Assembly: GCF_015694525.1 (NCBI RefSeq) | Contig: NZ_JADQDM010000003.1 | Location: forward strand, 248,001 to 312,000 | Length of the DNA: 64,000 bases | Direction of reading: 5' to 3' | From: Hymenobacter ruricola | Lineage (GTDB): Bacteria; Bacteroidota; Bacteroidia; Cytophagales; Hymenobacteraceae | Shown: positions 37,357-46,686 of the stretch, piece by piece | Position numbering within the stretch: the first letter of the stretch is position 1 | How the letters are laid out: the number at the start of each line of letters is the position of its first letter | Program-made: the position numbers and the translations under genes | The notes under the pieces: model-generated | Told to the model about the DNA's origin: nothing | What the model saw: only the letters and a program-made list of their open reading frames with translations | The model's database searches: none

Positions 37357-37364
37357 TTACTTTG
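37357..37364 (+). promoter_or_regulatory. Candidate -7 promoter box ahead of the OmpR-type regulator
   Basis: TTACTTTG, preceded by CGACG, differs from TAnnTTTG at one place, and the same ACGTTACTTTG string occurs upstream of the KAS III gene (minus strand, 62,740-62,747). It lies about 140 bases before the regulator start. It is a weak call without a matched -33 box. Confidence 0.25.
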
Positions 37365-37500
37365 GGCTTGGATTGAAAGCGGGCCGCGGCACCGGCGTAG
37401 CGCCGCAGCGTGGCCGAATTTTTCGCTGCTTGGGGCCGATACTCCGTACCATGGGGCATTGCCTGGCCGCCCGGCCGGCCCTTTTTCCCGTTCCCTCCCC

Positions 37501-38178
37501 ATGAAACTCCTCCTCGTGGAAGACGAGCCCAAGCTGGCTTCGTTTGTGTGCAAAGGCTTTCGCAACGAAGGCTACGAAATCGACGTGGCCTACGACGGCC
37601 AGATGGGCCGCTCCCTGGTCGAGCAGAACCCCTACGACCTGGTCATCCTCGACGTGAACCTGCCGCTGCTCAACGGCTTCGAGCTGTGCCGCCTCATCCG
37701 CGCCAACCAGCCGCACCTGCCCGTGCTGCTGCTCACGGCCCTCGACAGCATCGACAACAAAGTCACCGGCTTCGAAGCCGGCGCCGACGACTACCTGGTA
37801 AAACCTTTCGAGTTCAAGGAGCTGCTGCTGCGGGCGCGCGTGCTCACGCGCCGCAATTCCGAGGCCACCGCCGTGAAGCGCGTGCTGCGCCTGGCCGACC
37901 TGGAACTCAACCTTGACGCCAAAACCGTATCCCGCGCCGGCCAGCGCATCGAGCTCACCACCAAGGAATACGCCCTGCTCGAATACCTGCTGCTGAACCG
38001 CAACCGCGTCATTTCGCGGGTCGACATCGCCGAAAAAGTGTGGGAGCTCAACTTCGACACCAACACCAACATCATCGACGTGTACGTAAGCCACCTGCGG
38101 AAAAAACTCGATAAGGGGTTTGCTACCAAGCTGATTCATACGGTGGTGGGCATGGGCTACGTCCTCCGCGAAAGCTAA
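37501..38178 (+). CDS. OmpR/PhoB-family response regulator
   Basis: The 225-residue protein has a receiver domain (LLVEDEPKLASF, acceptor in VILDVNLPLLNGF, KPFEFKELL) and a winged-helix DNA-binding domain (ELTTKEYALLEYLLLNRNRV, TNIIDVYVSHLRKKLD, VVGMGYVL). It has the normal length for the family. ATG 37501 starts right at the receiver domain. It precedes its HAMP kinase across an inverted repeat, and both lie upstream of the RND efflux genes, which they may control. Confidence 0.94.
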   Translation: MKLLLVEDEPKLASFVCKGFRNEGYEIDVAYDGQMGRSLVEQNPYDLVILDVNLPLLNGFELCRLIRANQPHLPVLLLTALDSIDNKVTGFEAGADDYLVKPFEFKELLLRARVLTRRNSEATAVKRVLRLADLELNLDAKTVSRAGQRIELTTKEYALLEYLLLNRNRVISRVDIAEKVWELNFDTNTNIIDVYVSHLRKKLDKGFATKLIHTVVGMGYVLRES

Positions 38179-38190
38179 GCAGCGCGGACT

Positions 38191-38279
38191 GTAGCGCGGA
38201 CTTTGTAGTCCGCGGCCCCAGCGGAAACTCGCACCACACCCGAACGGCGCGGGGACGCGGACTACAAAGTCCGCGCTAC
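38191..38279. repeat. REPIN-like inverted repeat, family GTAGCGCGGACT
   Basis: Perfect 24-bp arms (38191-38214, 38256-38279) carry GTAG and CTAC ends. Each arm folds as CGCGGACT-TTGT-AGTCCGCG. It lies in the gap between the regulator and kinase genes, where it could affect the level of the second gene. Confidence 0.9.
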
Positions 38280-38302
38280 TCTCAAGCTACAACACCTTCA
38301 AC

Positions 38303-39673
38303 ATGCTCATTCGCAACAAGCTGATTCTGCGGTTTACGCTGCTGGTGCTGGGTATTCAGCTCAGTTTTTCGGCTTTTGTGTACTACTTCCACGCCGCGGC
38401 CCGGGAGCAGCGCTTCACGCGCCGGCTGGCGGGCAAGGCCGTCATGACGGCCCGCCTGCACCTGCGCCACCCGGCGGATTCCGGCCGCACGGCCCGGACT
38501 TTTCATCGGGCCGATTTGCTGACCATTGAAAAAGAGGAAATCAGCATTTACGGGCCCGACAACCGCCTGCTCTACGTGAGCGCCGACACCGTGCCCCAGG
38601 CCGCCAACCGGCAGCAGCTCGCCACGGTGGCCACGGCCGGGGCGCCGGTGCGCTTCCGGGCCGGGCCGCTGGAGGCGGTGGGGCTGACGTACGGCCCGGC
38701 CGGGCGCGCCTACCGCCTGTTTGCCGCCGGGCACGACGAGCTGGGCCGGGCCCAACTGGCCAACCTGCGCTTGATACTGCTGGCCGGCAACGTGGGCGCG
38801 CTGGTGCTCATCATCCTGGCCGGCTGGTACTTCGCCGACGAGTCGCTCAAGCCCATTTCCCGGGTCATCAAGCAGGTGAAGCGCATCACGGCGCGCGACC
38901 TGAGCCGGCGCGTGGACGAAGGCAACGGCACCGACGAAATCGCGCAGCTGGCCAGCACCTTCAACCAGATGCTGGGCGGGGTGGAGCAGGCCTTTGAGGC
39001 CCAGAAAAGCTTCGTGAGCCACGCCTCGCACGAGCTGCGCACGCCCCTGACCGTGGCCCTCGGCACCTTGCAAACCGGCCACGCCTACGACCAGACCCTG
39101 GACGAAGCCAAGGCCAGCATGGCCTCGGCCGTGGACGACCTGCGCCAGCTCGTGGCCCTCACCAACGCCCTGCTTACCCTGGCCCAGGCCGACCAGGCCC
39201 GCTTTCGGGGCGAGGAAACCGTGCGCCTCGACGAGTGCCTCACCCAGGCCCTGGCCCAGTGCCAAAGCCGCTACCCGGAGCGCCACATACGCGTGGATTT
39301 TGGCGCCGTGCCCGCCCGGCTGGAAACGCCCTTTGCCGTGGCCGGCAACGCCCAGCTGCTCACCACGGCCCTGCTCAACCTGCTCGACAACGCCTGCAAG
39401 TACTCGCGCGCCGAGGTGCGGGCCACCCTGAGCTACCCCGAGCCCGGCACCGTGGCCGTGGCCGTGGCCGACACCGGCATCGGCATCGAGCCCGCCGAGC
39501 TGGCCCGCGTGACCGAGCCCCTGTACCGGGCCGAAAACGGCCGCCGCGCGCCCGGCTACGGCATCGGGCTGGCCGTGACGCAGAAGATTGCGCAGCGCCA
39601 CGGCGGCGACTTGCGCCTGGCGTCGGTGGCCGGCGCGGGCACCACGGCCACGCTGCGCCTGCCGGCCGCGTAG
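38303..39673 (+). CDS. HAMP-domain sensor histidine kinase
   Basis: The 456-residue protein has two membrane helices (about 10-30 and 155-178) enclosing a periplasmic sensor region. A HAMP domain (PISRVIKQVKRITARDLSRR) follows, then a HisKA acceptor in VSHASHELRTPLTVAL and an ATPase domain with LLNLLDNACKYSRAEV (N box) and ADTGIGIEP and GYGIGLAV (G boxes). It is the likely partner of the OmpR-type regulator just upstream. The architecture resembles metal- or envelope-stress kinases such as CusS, but no ligand can be named. The start is ATG 38303, 24 bases after the inverted repeat. Confidence 0.93.
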   Translation: MLIRNKLILRFTLLVLGIQLSFSAFVYYFHAAAREQRFTRRLAGKAVMTARLHLRHPADSGRTARTFHRADLLTIEKEEISIYGPDNRLLYVSADTVPQAANRQQLATVATAGAPVRFRAGPLEAVGLTYGPAGRAYRLFAAGHDELGRAQLANLRLILLAGNVGALVLIILAGWYFADESLKPISRVIKQVKRITARDLSRRVDEGNGTDEIAQLASTFNQMLGGVEQAFEAQKSFVSHASHELRTPLTVALGTLQTGHAYDQTLDEAKASMASAVDDLRQLVALTNALLTLAQADQARFRGEETVRLDECLTQALAQCQSRYPERHIRVDFGAVPARLETPFAVAGNAQLLTTALLNLLDNACKYSRAEVRATLSYPEPGTVAVAVADTGIGIEPAELARVTEPLYRAENGRRAPGYGIGLAVTQKIAQRHGGDLRLASVAGAGTTATLRLPAA

Positions 39674-39785
39674 GGCCGCGCTGGCCTGCTCTGGGCCACT
39701 TTTTAATGTTTTTTAATCTCGTGTTCAGTCCGCGTTAATGTCGCGGGGGGTGCTTTGTGGCGTTCACTGTCGCTGTGCCCCGCCC

Positions 39786-39998
39786 ATGAAAGGAGAAAAA
39801 CGCCCCCAGATGCTGCTGCTGCTGCTAGTGGGCGCGCTGCTGCTTTCCACGGGGCTCAATTTCTATTTCCTGCTCCGGCTTGATGCCCGGCTGGCGGACT
39901 CGGAGCTGGAGGCCCCGTTGCGGGAGCCCGCGCCGGAGTCGCTGTCGTTGCGCACGCCCCCGGCGCCAGCCGATACAGCCCGCTACCTCAATCCCTGA
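39786..39998 (+). CDS. Small single-pass membrane protein
   Basis: The 70-residue protein has one strong helix (MLLLLLVGALLLSTGLNFYF, residues 9-28), a basic N-terminus and a short acidic, proline-rich tail. I recognise no family. ATG 39786 was preferred to an in-frame start 48 bases earlier because it places the charged MKGEKR just before the helix. It follows the kinase gene and precedes another small gene by 22 bases, so it may be an accessory membrane part of this sensor or efflux locus. Confidence 0.6.
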   Translation: MKGEKRPQMLLLLLVGALLLSTGLNFYFLLRLDARLADSELEAPLREPAPESLSLRTPPAPADTARYLNP

Positions 39999-40020
39999 CC
40001 AACCCTCACACCCTTTGGCC

Positions 40021-40320
40021 ATGACTCCGACTTTCTCCTTTTCCGCGCTGCCCCTGGCCGCCCAGTGGCGTGCCGTGATTCAGCTGCGCCGCGACATCGT
40101 GCGCCGCCTGGGCCGTTCCAGCGCCCCGCTGGCGTGGTGGCACCGGGCCGTGCTCGAAGCCAACCCCGTGCTGGAGTGGCCCGCCGCCCACGGCCCGGCC
40201 GTGGTGCGCCGCGGCAAAGCCCTGCTCGACCGCGTGGCCCGCTGCTACCTGGTGACGCCACTGGCCACTCCCGCCACCGCCGACCCCATCGACGAGGAAC
40301 TGCTGGCGCTGCTGCCCTAA
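40021..40320 (+). CDS. Small basic protein of unknown function
   Basis: The 99-residue soluble protein is rich in Arg, Ala and Leu (IQLRRDIVRRLGRSS, AVVRRGKALLDRVARCYL). There is no signal peptide, membrane segment or known motif. ATG 40021 follows the small membrane protein by 22 bases and lies 78 bases before the RND adaptor gene, so it is probably in the same transcript. The codon pattern fits its neighbours, but the small size leaves some doubt. Confidence 0.5.
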   Translation: MTPTFSFSALPLAAQWRAVIQLRRDIVRRLGRSSAPLAWWHRAVLEANPVLEWPAAHGPAVVRRGKALLDRVARCYLVTPLATPATADPIDEELLALLP

Positions 40321-40398
40321 TCAGCTCCTCTTTCTTCATTCTGCCTTTTCGTCTTCCGCTGCCCGGTTTGGAGCAGCCATTTTCTTTTCGCTTCTGTT

Positions 40399-41556
40399 AT
40401 GAATAACCCCGTTTTGCGCGCCGTTCGCACCTACCTGCCACTGCTGCTACTGGGGGGCAGCGCCCTGCTGGCCGGCTGCGGCCAGGGCCAGGCCGAAGCC
40501 AGCGCCGAAGTAGCCGAAGCGCCGCAGGCGCTGCCCGTGATGCGCCTCTCGCCCCACGACACCGTGCTCACCCGCGAGTACGTGGCCGACATTCAGGCCG
40601 TGCGCAACGTGGAGGTGCGGGCCCGGGTGAAGGGCTTTCTGGAGAAAATTTACGTGGACGAAGGGCAAATGGTGAAGAAGGGCCAGCCGCTGTTTCACAT
40701 TTCCGACGCCGAATACCGCACCCGCCTGGCCCGCCTGCACGCCGCGCTGAGCAACGCCCTGGCCCAGTCCCGCGTGGCCAGTCTTTCGCTAAGCCAAGTG
40801 CGGATGCTGACCGAAAAAAACGTCATTGCCAAGCCCGAGCTGCAGGTGGCCGAAGCCAAGCTGCGCGCCGCCGAAGCCTCGGTGGCCGAAGCCCGCTCCG
40901 CCGAATCCAATGCCGCCCTGATGCTGTCTTACACCCTCATCCGGGCGCCGTTTGATGGCGTGGTGAACCGCGAGCCCATGAAAGTGGGCAGCCTCGTGGA
41001 CGACGGCACGCTGCTCACCACCGTGTCCGACGCCCGGGCCGTTTTTGCCTACTTCAACGTGTCGGAAGCCGAGTACCTGGAGTTCGTGAAAACCCAGGCC
41101 AAGGACTCGGCCCGCGCCACCAACCAGGTGCGGCTGGTGCTGGCCGATGGCTCGCTCTACACGCCGCGCGGCAAGATTGAAACGGTGGAAAGCCAGTTTC
41201 AGGCCAGCACGGGCGCCATCGCCTTCCGGGCCCGCTTTCCCAACGCTAAGGGCCTGCTGAAGCACGGCGCCACCGGCAAAATCCGCCTCGCCAATACCGT
41301 AGAAGACGCGCTGCTGGTGCCGCAAAAAGCGGTGTTCGAGCAGCAGGACAAAAACTACGTGTATGTGGTAGACGGCCAGGGCACGGTGCGGCAGAAAAAC
41401 TTTGTGCCAAAGAGCCGATTGTCGGCCTTCTACGTGGTGAAAAGCGGCCTGAACGCCGGCGAGCACATTGTCTGCGAAGGCATCCAGGACTTGCGCGACG
41501 GCAGCCGCATCACGGCGCGGCCGGTGACGATGAAAAGCCTGGCGCTGAATAAGTAA
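40399..41556 (+). CDS. RND efflux periplasmic adaptor (membrane fusion lipoprotein)
   Basis: The 385-residue protein has a lipoprotein signal (LLGGSALLAGCGQ; lipid cysteine about residue 27). The usual adaptor order follows: a barrel/lipoyl half (VEVRARVKGFLEKIYVDEGQ), a helical hairpin (about 105-180), the second lipoyl half (SYTLIRAPFDGVVNREPM), a beta-barrel, and a membrane-proximal end (VPQKAVFEQQDKNYVYVVDG). It should bridge the inner-membrane pump and the outer-membrane channel encoded next to it. Confidence 0.93.
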   Translation: MNNPVLRAVRTYLPLLLLGGSALLAGCGQGQAEASAEVAEAPQALPVMRLSPHDTVLTREYVADIQAVRNVEVRARVKGFLEKIYVDEGQMVKKGQPLFHISDAEYRTRLARLHAALSNALAQSRVASLSLSQVRMLTEKNVIAKPELQVAEAKLRAAEASVAEARSAESNAALMLSYTLIRAPFDGVVNREPMKVGSLVDDGTLLTTVSDARAVFAYFNVSEAEYLEFVKTQAKDSARATNQVRLVLADGSLYTPRGKIETVESQFQASTGAIAFRARFPNAKGLLKHGATGKIRLANTVEDALLVPQKAVFEQQDKNYVYVVDGQGTVRQKNFVPKSRLSAFYVVKSGLNAGEHIVCEGIQDLRDGSRITARPVTMKSLALNK

Positions 41557-41558
41557 CT

Positions 41559-41631
41559 GTAGCGTGGACTCTGCGAGTCCGCGCCCACGCGAACGGCCCA
41601 GCCATGCGCGGACTCGCAGAGTCCACGCTAC
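41559..41631. repeat. REPIN-like inverted repeat, family GTAGCGTGGACT
   Basis: Perfect 25-bp arms (41559-41583, 41607-41631) carry GTAG and CTAC feet. Each arm folds as GTGGACTC/GAGTCCGC. It starts two bases after the adaptor stop and ends 41 bases before the RND pump start, splitting the two genes of one efflux operon. Confidence 0.9.
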
Positions 41632-41671
41632 ATGGCGCCCGTCCTCCAATCCTCGAAACACCACCTTTCCC

Positions 41672-44600
41672 ATGTTCAACATCTTCATCAGGCGGCCGGT
41701 GCTGTCACTGGTCATTTCGCTGTTTATCACCTTGCTGGGGCTGGGGGCGCTGTTCACGCTGCCCGTCACGCAGTTTCCCGACATCGTGCCGCCGTCCGTG
41801 ACGGTGCGGGCCAAGTACAACGGCGCCAACGCCGAAGTATGCGCCAAGGCCGTGGCCACGCCGCTGGAGCGCGCCATCAACGGCGTGCCGGGCATGACTT
41901 ACATGAACACCGTGACCACCAACAACGGCACCACGCTGGTAGAGGTGTTTTTTGAAGTCGGCACCGACCCCGACCTGGCCGCGGTGGCCGTGCAAAACCG
42001 CGTGACAACGGTGATTGACGAACTGCCCGAGGAAGTCATCAAGGCTGGCGTTTCGACCGAGAAAGAGGTGAACAGCATGCTGCTCTACCTCAACCTGGTG
42101 AGCGACGACAAGAGCGTGGGGGAGGAGTTCATCTACAACTTCGCCGACATCAACGTGCTGCAGGAGCTTAAGCGCATCAAGGGCGTGGGCCTGGCCGAAA
42201 TCATGGGCAACCGCGAGTACGCCATGCGCGTCTGGCTCAAGCCCGACCGCCTGCTGGCCTACGAGCTGGGCGCCGACGACGTGGTGGCCGCCATCCAGTC
42301 GCAAAACGTGGAGGCCGCCCCCGGCCGCACCGGCGAAAGCTCGGGCCGCGGCGAGCAGCCCCTGCAATACGTGCTGCGCTACACCGGCAAGCTGTTTCAG
42401 CCCGAGCAGTACCAGCAGATTGTGGTGCGCGCCAACCCCGACGGCTCGGTGCTGCGCCTCAAAGACGTGGCCGACGTGGAGTTCGGCGTGCAGACCTACC
42501 GCATGCTCTCCAAAACCGACGGCCAGCCCTCGGCCGCCATCATGCTCAAGCAGCTGCCCGGCTCCAACGCCTCCGACGTCATCGACGCCGTGAAAAAGCG
42601 CATGGCCGAACTCAAGCAAAGCAACTTTCCGCCCGGCATGCGCTACACGGTCAGCTACGACGTGTCGCGCTTTCTTGACGCATCCATTCACGAGGTGCTG
42701 CGGACGCTTGTGGAGGCTTTTTTGCTGGTGTTCGTGATTGTGTTTCTGTTTTTGCAGGACTGGCGCTCCACGCTCATTCCGGCGCTGGCGGTGCCGGTGG
42801 CGCTGGTAGGCACGCTGTTTTTCATGCAGGTGATGGGCTTCAGCATCAACCTGCTCACGCTGTTTGCGCTGGTGCTGGCCATTGGCATCGTGGTCGACAA
42901 CGCCATTGTGGTGGTGGAGGCCGTGCACGCCAAGATGCACGAGGAGCACCTCTCGGCCATGAATGCCACGCTGGCGGCCATGGGCGAAATTGCGGGGGCC
43001 ATTGTGGCCATCACGCTGGTGATGTCGGCGGTATTTATTCCGGTGTCGTTCATGAGCGGGCCGGTGGGCGTGTTCTACCGGCAGTTCTCGCTCACGCTGG
43101 CCATTGCCATTGTCATTTCGGGCGTGAACGCACTGACGCTCACGCCGGCCCTGTGCTCGCTGCTGCTGAAAGAACCCACGGCTGACACCGCGCGCACGGG
43201 GCTGCTGGGGCGCTTCTTTGCCGGCTTCAACCGCCGCTATGAGGCCTTTGCCGAGCGCTACCAGGGGCTGGTGCGCACGCTGGCTTCGCGTCGGCTCGTC
43301 ACGGTGGGCTTGCTGGTGTTTTTCTTCGCCGCCACCTGGGGCGTGAACGCCATTCTGCCCACCGGCTTCATCCCGAGCGAAGACCAGGGCATGGTCTACA
43401 TCAACGTGACGTCCCCACCCGGCGCCACCGTGGAGCGCACCCAGCGCGTGCTCGACCAAGTGCAGCAAGTGGCCAAGACGCTCGGGCCGGTGGAGTCGGT
43501 TTCAACCCTGGCCGGCTATAGTTTGATGAACGACGTGTCGGGCGCCAGCTACGGCATGGGCATGATTAACCTCAAGGCCTGGGACGAGCGCAAGGAGTCG
43601 ACCACCGACATCATCAACGAGCTCAAGGCCAAAACCCGCGGCATCACCGACGCCCAGATTCAGTTTTTCACGCCGCCCACTGTGCCGGGCTTCGGCAACG
43701 CCGGCGGCTTCGACCTGCGCGTGCTCGACCGCACCGGCCGCGGCGACCTGCAGGCCACCCACGAGGTGACGCAGCGCTTCGTGGCGGCCCTCAATAAGAC
43801 GCCCGCCATCGAGGGCACCTTCTCGGGCTTCAACCCCAACTTCCCGCAGTACCTCATCCACCTAGACAGCGACCTGGCCGCCAAAAAAGGCGTGACCGCC
43901 GCCAAGGCCATGAGCACCCTGCAAACCCTGATGGGCTCGTATTACGCCACCAATTTCATCCGCTTCGGGCAGATGTACCGCGTGATGGTGCAGGCCCTGC
44001 CCACCGCCCGCACCCAGCCCGAGGACGTGATGAAGCTCTACGTGAAAAACGACCGCGGCGAGATGGTGCCCTTCGCCACCTTCCTGCGCCTGGAGCGCGT
44101 GTACGGCCCCGAGCAGCTCACGCGCTATAACATGTACACCTCGGCCCAACTCAACGGCGACGCCGCGCCGGGCTTCTCCTCCGGCGATGCTGTGAAAACC
44201 ATCCAGGCCGTGGCCGCCAAGGAGTTGCCCCGCGGCTACAGCTACGAGTGGAGCGGCATGACCCGCGAGCAAATCATCTCGGGCAACCAGGCGCTGTACG
44301 TGTTCGGCGTGGTGCTCATCTTCGTGTACCTGCTGCTGGCCGCCCAGTACGAGAGCTTCGCCCTGCCGCTGCCGGTGCTGCTGAGTTTGCCCACCGGCAT
44401 CTTCGGCGCCTTCCTGGCCCTGAAGCTATTAGGCTTGGAAAACAACATCTACGCCCAGGTGGCGCTGGTGATGCTGGTGGGTTTGCTGGGCAAAAACGCC
44501 ATTCTCATCATCGAATTCGCGGTGCTGCGCCGCAAGCAGGGCGCCTCCGTGCTCGATGCGGCCGTGGAAGGCGCCCGCTCCCGCCTGCGCCCCATCCTGA

Positions 44601-44842
44601 TGACTTCCTTCGCCTTCGTGGCCGGCCTAATTCCGCTGTGCGTGGCCAGCGGGGCCGGCGCCATGGGCAACCGCTCCATCGGCACGGCCGCGGCGGGCGG
44701 CATGCTCATCGGCACCCTGTTCGGCGTGGCGCTGATTCCGGGGCTGTACGTGCTATTTTCCAGGGATGAGAAGGTGGATGAAGAGCCGCTGACGGAGCGT
44801 GAGGAACAGCCGGTAGAATCGAGTGAAGCAGTCGCGGTCTGA
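41672..44842 (+). CDS. RND efflux pump, inner-membrane permease (HAE1 type)
   Basis: The 1056-residue protein has the 12-helix RND layout: helix 1 at MFNIFIRRPVLSLVISLFI, two large periplasmic loops, and the central block GIVVDNAIVVVEAVHAKM. The proton-relay lysine region is GLLGKNAILIIEFAVLRRK. In the central block only one of the two usual adjacent aspartates (DD in AcrB) is kept (DN), which I believe is common in this Bacteroidota subgroup. It should export hydrophobic drugs, bile-like compounds or self-made lipids using proton flow. ATG 41672 was chosen because it starts at the conserved first helix. Confidence 0.94.
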   Translation: MFNIFIRRPVLSLVISLFITLLGLGALFTLPVTQFPDIVPPSVTVRAKYNGANAEVCAKAVATPLERAINGVPGMTYMNTVTTNNGTTLVEVFFEVGTDPDLAAVAVQNRVTTVIDELPEEVIKAGVSTEKEVNSMLLYLNLVSDDKSVGEEFIYNFADINVLQELKRIKGVGLAEIMGNREYAMRVWLKPDRLLAYELGADDVVAAIQSQNVEAAPGRTGESSGRGEQPLQYVLRYTGKLFQPEQYQQIVVRANPDGSVLRLKDVADVEFGVQTYRMLSKTDGQPSAAIMLKQLPGSNASDVIDAVKKRMAELKQSNFPPGMRYTVSYDVSRFLDASIHEVLRTLVEAFLLVFVIVFLFLQDWRSTLIPALAVPVALVGTLFFMQVMGFSINLLTLFALVLAIGIVVDNAIVVVEAVHAKMHEEHLSAMNATLAAMGEIAGAIVAITLVMSAVFIPVSFMSGPVGVFYRQFSLTLAIAIVISGVNALTLTPALCSLLLKEPTADTARTGLLGRFFAGFNRRYEAFAERYQGLVRTLASRRLVTVGLLVFFFAATWGVNAILPTGFIPSEDQGMVYINVTSPPGATVERTQRVLDQVQQVAKTLGPVESVSTLAGYSLMNDVSGASYGMGMINLKAWDERKESTTDIINELKAKTRGITDAQIQFFTPPTVPGFGNAGGFDLRVLDRTGRGDLQATHEVTQRFVAALNKTPAIEGTFSGFNPNFPQYLIHLDSDLAAKKGVTAAKAMSTLQTLMGSYYATNFIRFGQMYRVMVQALPTARTQPEDVMKLYVKNDRGEMVPFATFLRLERVYGPEQLTRYNMYTSAQLNGDAAPGFSSGDAVKTIQAVAAKELPRGYSYEWSGMTREQIISGNQALYVFGVVLIFVYLLLAAQYESFALPLPVLLSLPTGIFGAFLALKLLGLENNIYAQVALVMLVGLLGKNAILIIEFAVLRRKQGASVLDAAVEGARSRLRPILMTSFAFVAGLIPLCVASGAGAMGNRSIGTAAAGGMLIGTLFGVALIPGLYVLFSRDEKVDEEPLTEREEQPVESSEAVAV

Positions 44843-44843
44843 C

Positions 44844-45055
44844 GTTGCGCCTCACGGGACCCCTCCGGGGCCGGCCCCCTCTCCGGGGAGAGGGGGAGCT
44901 TGGCGATTGTAGCACAAGCTCTTGCTTGAAAATTTCAATTCAGCTTATGTCTTTGATTCACGATTTTTTATTTCTCAGCCCTTCAACCCGAAGTCGTCAG
45001 GCTCCCCCTCTCCATCAGAGAGGGGGCCGGCCCCGGAGGGGGCCCGTGAGGCGAA
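44844..45055. repeat. Large inverted repeat (two GC-rich REP-like hairpins), overlapping a start codon
   Basis: The arms, of about 57 bases each (44844-44900 and 44999-45055), are nearly identical in inverted orientation. Each contains its own CCCCCTCTC/GAGAGGGGG hairpin. About 98 bases of lower-GC sequence separate them. The right arm ends in CCCGTGAGGCG, and its GTG is the most likely start of the outer-membrane channel gene. Confidence 0.85.
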
Positions 45056-46479
45056 CGTTAGGCCAACTCTTGGTCTTAATATTCGCGGCCAGCTGCACGG
45101 CCGTGGCCCCGCCCGTAGTCGCCCCCCGCGCCACGGCCGTGCCCGCCACCTTCGCAGCCGCCGCGCCTACCGACACCGCCAGCGTCGCCCAATCGTCCTG
45201 GCGCCAGTTCTTTACTGATTCGGCCCTGGTCGCCCTCATCGACACGGCCTTGCGGGCTAACCCCGACCAGCTCATTGCCGTGCAGCGCGTGGAGCAGGCT
45301 CGCGCCAGTCTGGTTGCCGCCCGGGGTGCGCTGCTGCCCACCGTCAGCATCGGGACCGTGGGCAGCGTGGATAAGTTTGCCGACTACAGCGGCGTAGGCA
45401 ACACCGACACCAACGACGGCCGCCAGCTGCCCTCCCTGGTGCCCGACCTATTTCTGGGCTTCCGCAGTGCTTGGGGGGTCGATTTGTGGGGCAAGCTGCG
45501 CAATCGCCGCCAGGCTGCATTCGTTCGGGTGCTGGCTACTGAGCAGGGCCGCCGCTTAGTGCAAACGGCCCTGGTGGCACAGGTCGCCAGCCTCTACTAC
45601 GACCTGTTGACCTACGACAACCAACTGGCAGTGCTGGGCAAAAACCGCACCTTGCAGGAGCGCGCCGTCGAAATTGTGAAGCTCCAGAAACTCGGCGGTC
45701 GGGCCACGGAGCTGGCCGTGCAGCAGTTCACGGCCCAGTTGCTGCGCACCCGCAGCCTCGAAGTGGAAGCCAACCAGCGCATTGCCGCCACCGAAAACAC
45801 CCTCAACCGGCTGCTGGGCCGCTACCCGCAACCCATCCGGCGGGGCCGGCCGCTGGCGGCGCAGGTGGTGCCGGCCAATGTTTCAGCGGGGCTACCGGCT
45901 GCCATGCTGCTGCGCCGGCCCGATGTGCAGCAGGCCGAACTGGAACTCGTAGCGGCCCGCGCCGACGTGGCCGCCGCCCGCGCCGCGTTCCTGCCCTCGC
46001 TCACGCTTTCGCCCTACCTGGGCGTGAATGCCTACTCGCCCGCGCTGCTTTTCCAAGCGCCCGGCTCGCTGGCCTACGGCCTGCTCGGCGGCCTGTCGGC
46101 TCCGCTGCTCAACCGCAGCCTGTTCAAAGCCGACTACCGGCGGGCCACCGCCCAGCAGCAAGCCGCGTACTGGAACTACCAAAAGGCCATTCAAACCGGC
46201 TTCGAGGAAGTAACCACCAACCTGCGCGGCCTCGATAACTACCGCCGCGTGGCCGACCTGCGCCAGCAGGAAGTGGCCGCCCTCACCCAGGCCGTGGCCG
46301 TGGCCAACACCCTCTACACCGCCACTTACGCCAACTATCTCGAAGTGGTGACCGCCCAGCGCAGCGTGCTCGAAGCCGAACTAAACCTGACCGACACCCG
46401 GCGCCAGCAATTCCTGCTGCTGATTGACTTGTACCGCGCCCTGGGCGGCGGCTGGACGGCCGAGCCGGTGCAGCCGTAG
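45046..46479 (+). CDS. RND efflux outer-membrane channel lipoprotein (NodT/CusC-like TolC family)
   Basis: The 477-residue protein is of the outer-membrane factor family, with two OEP repeats (DTALRANPDQLIAVQRVEQA and PDVQQAELELVAARADVAAA) and long helices. A GTG start at 45046 gives a 17-residue lipoprotein signal ending FAASC, a standard lipobox. The only in-frame ATGs (44845, 44947) would add 33-67 residues of REP-derived, highly basic sequence. The start therefore seems to be supplied by the right arm of the inverted repeat. It completes the tripartite pump with the two genes upstream. Confidence 0.85.
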   Translation: MRRTLGQLLVLIFAASCTAVAPPVVAPRATAVPATFAAAAPTDTASVAQSSWRQFFTDSALVALIDTALRANPDQLIAVQRVEQARASLVAARGALLPTVSIGTVGSVDKFADYSGVGNTDTNDGRQLPSLVPDLFLGFRSAWGVDLWGKLRNRRQAAFVRVLATEQGRRLVQTALVAQVASLYYDLLTYDNQLAVLGKNRTLQERAVEIVKLQKLGGRATELAVQQFTAQLLRTRSLEVEANQRIAATENTLNRLLGRYPQPIRRGRPLAAQVVPANVSAGLPAAMLLRRPDVQQAELELVAARADVAAARAAFLPSLTLSPYLGVNAYSPALLFQAPGSLAYGLLGGLSAPLLNRSLFKADYRRATAQQQAAYWNYQKAIQTGFEEVTTNLRGLDNYRRVADLRQQEVAALTQAVAVANTLYTATYANYLEVVTAQRSVLEAELNLTDTRRQQFLLLIDLYRALGGGWTAEPVQP

Positions 46480-46517
46480 CGCCTAGCATGCAGCGCAAGA
46501 GGGGAGAGGCCTGCCTC

Positions 46518-46602
46518 TCATCCTGAGCGCAGCGAAGGACTTGGTCACGTCCGAACAATGGCTGTTGAACCCTGATAAGGTTTTTCGCTGCGCTCAGGAC
46601 GA
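46518..46602. repeat. Inverted repeat, family TCATCCTGAGCGCAGCGAA
   Basis: The 19-bp arms (46518-46536, 46584-46602) pair with one mismatch around a 47-bp loop, between the channel gene and the DUF202 gene. The GAGCGCAGCGAAG core is shared with the GTCATGCAG family, so the two families are probably related. Confidence 0.8.
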
Positions 46603-46686
46603 CAGCCTTCCGGGTTTTCTAAACAGCTTCACGGGAAACGCCGGGCGCAGTTGCCGTATGAAGGAAAGCCGCTTGCCTTTAATTCC

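Noticed and set aside
38191..38279. Inverted repeats as intrinsic terminators
   Set aside because: The stems lack a following U-run and often lie inside operons or coding sequence, so REP-type elements explain them better.
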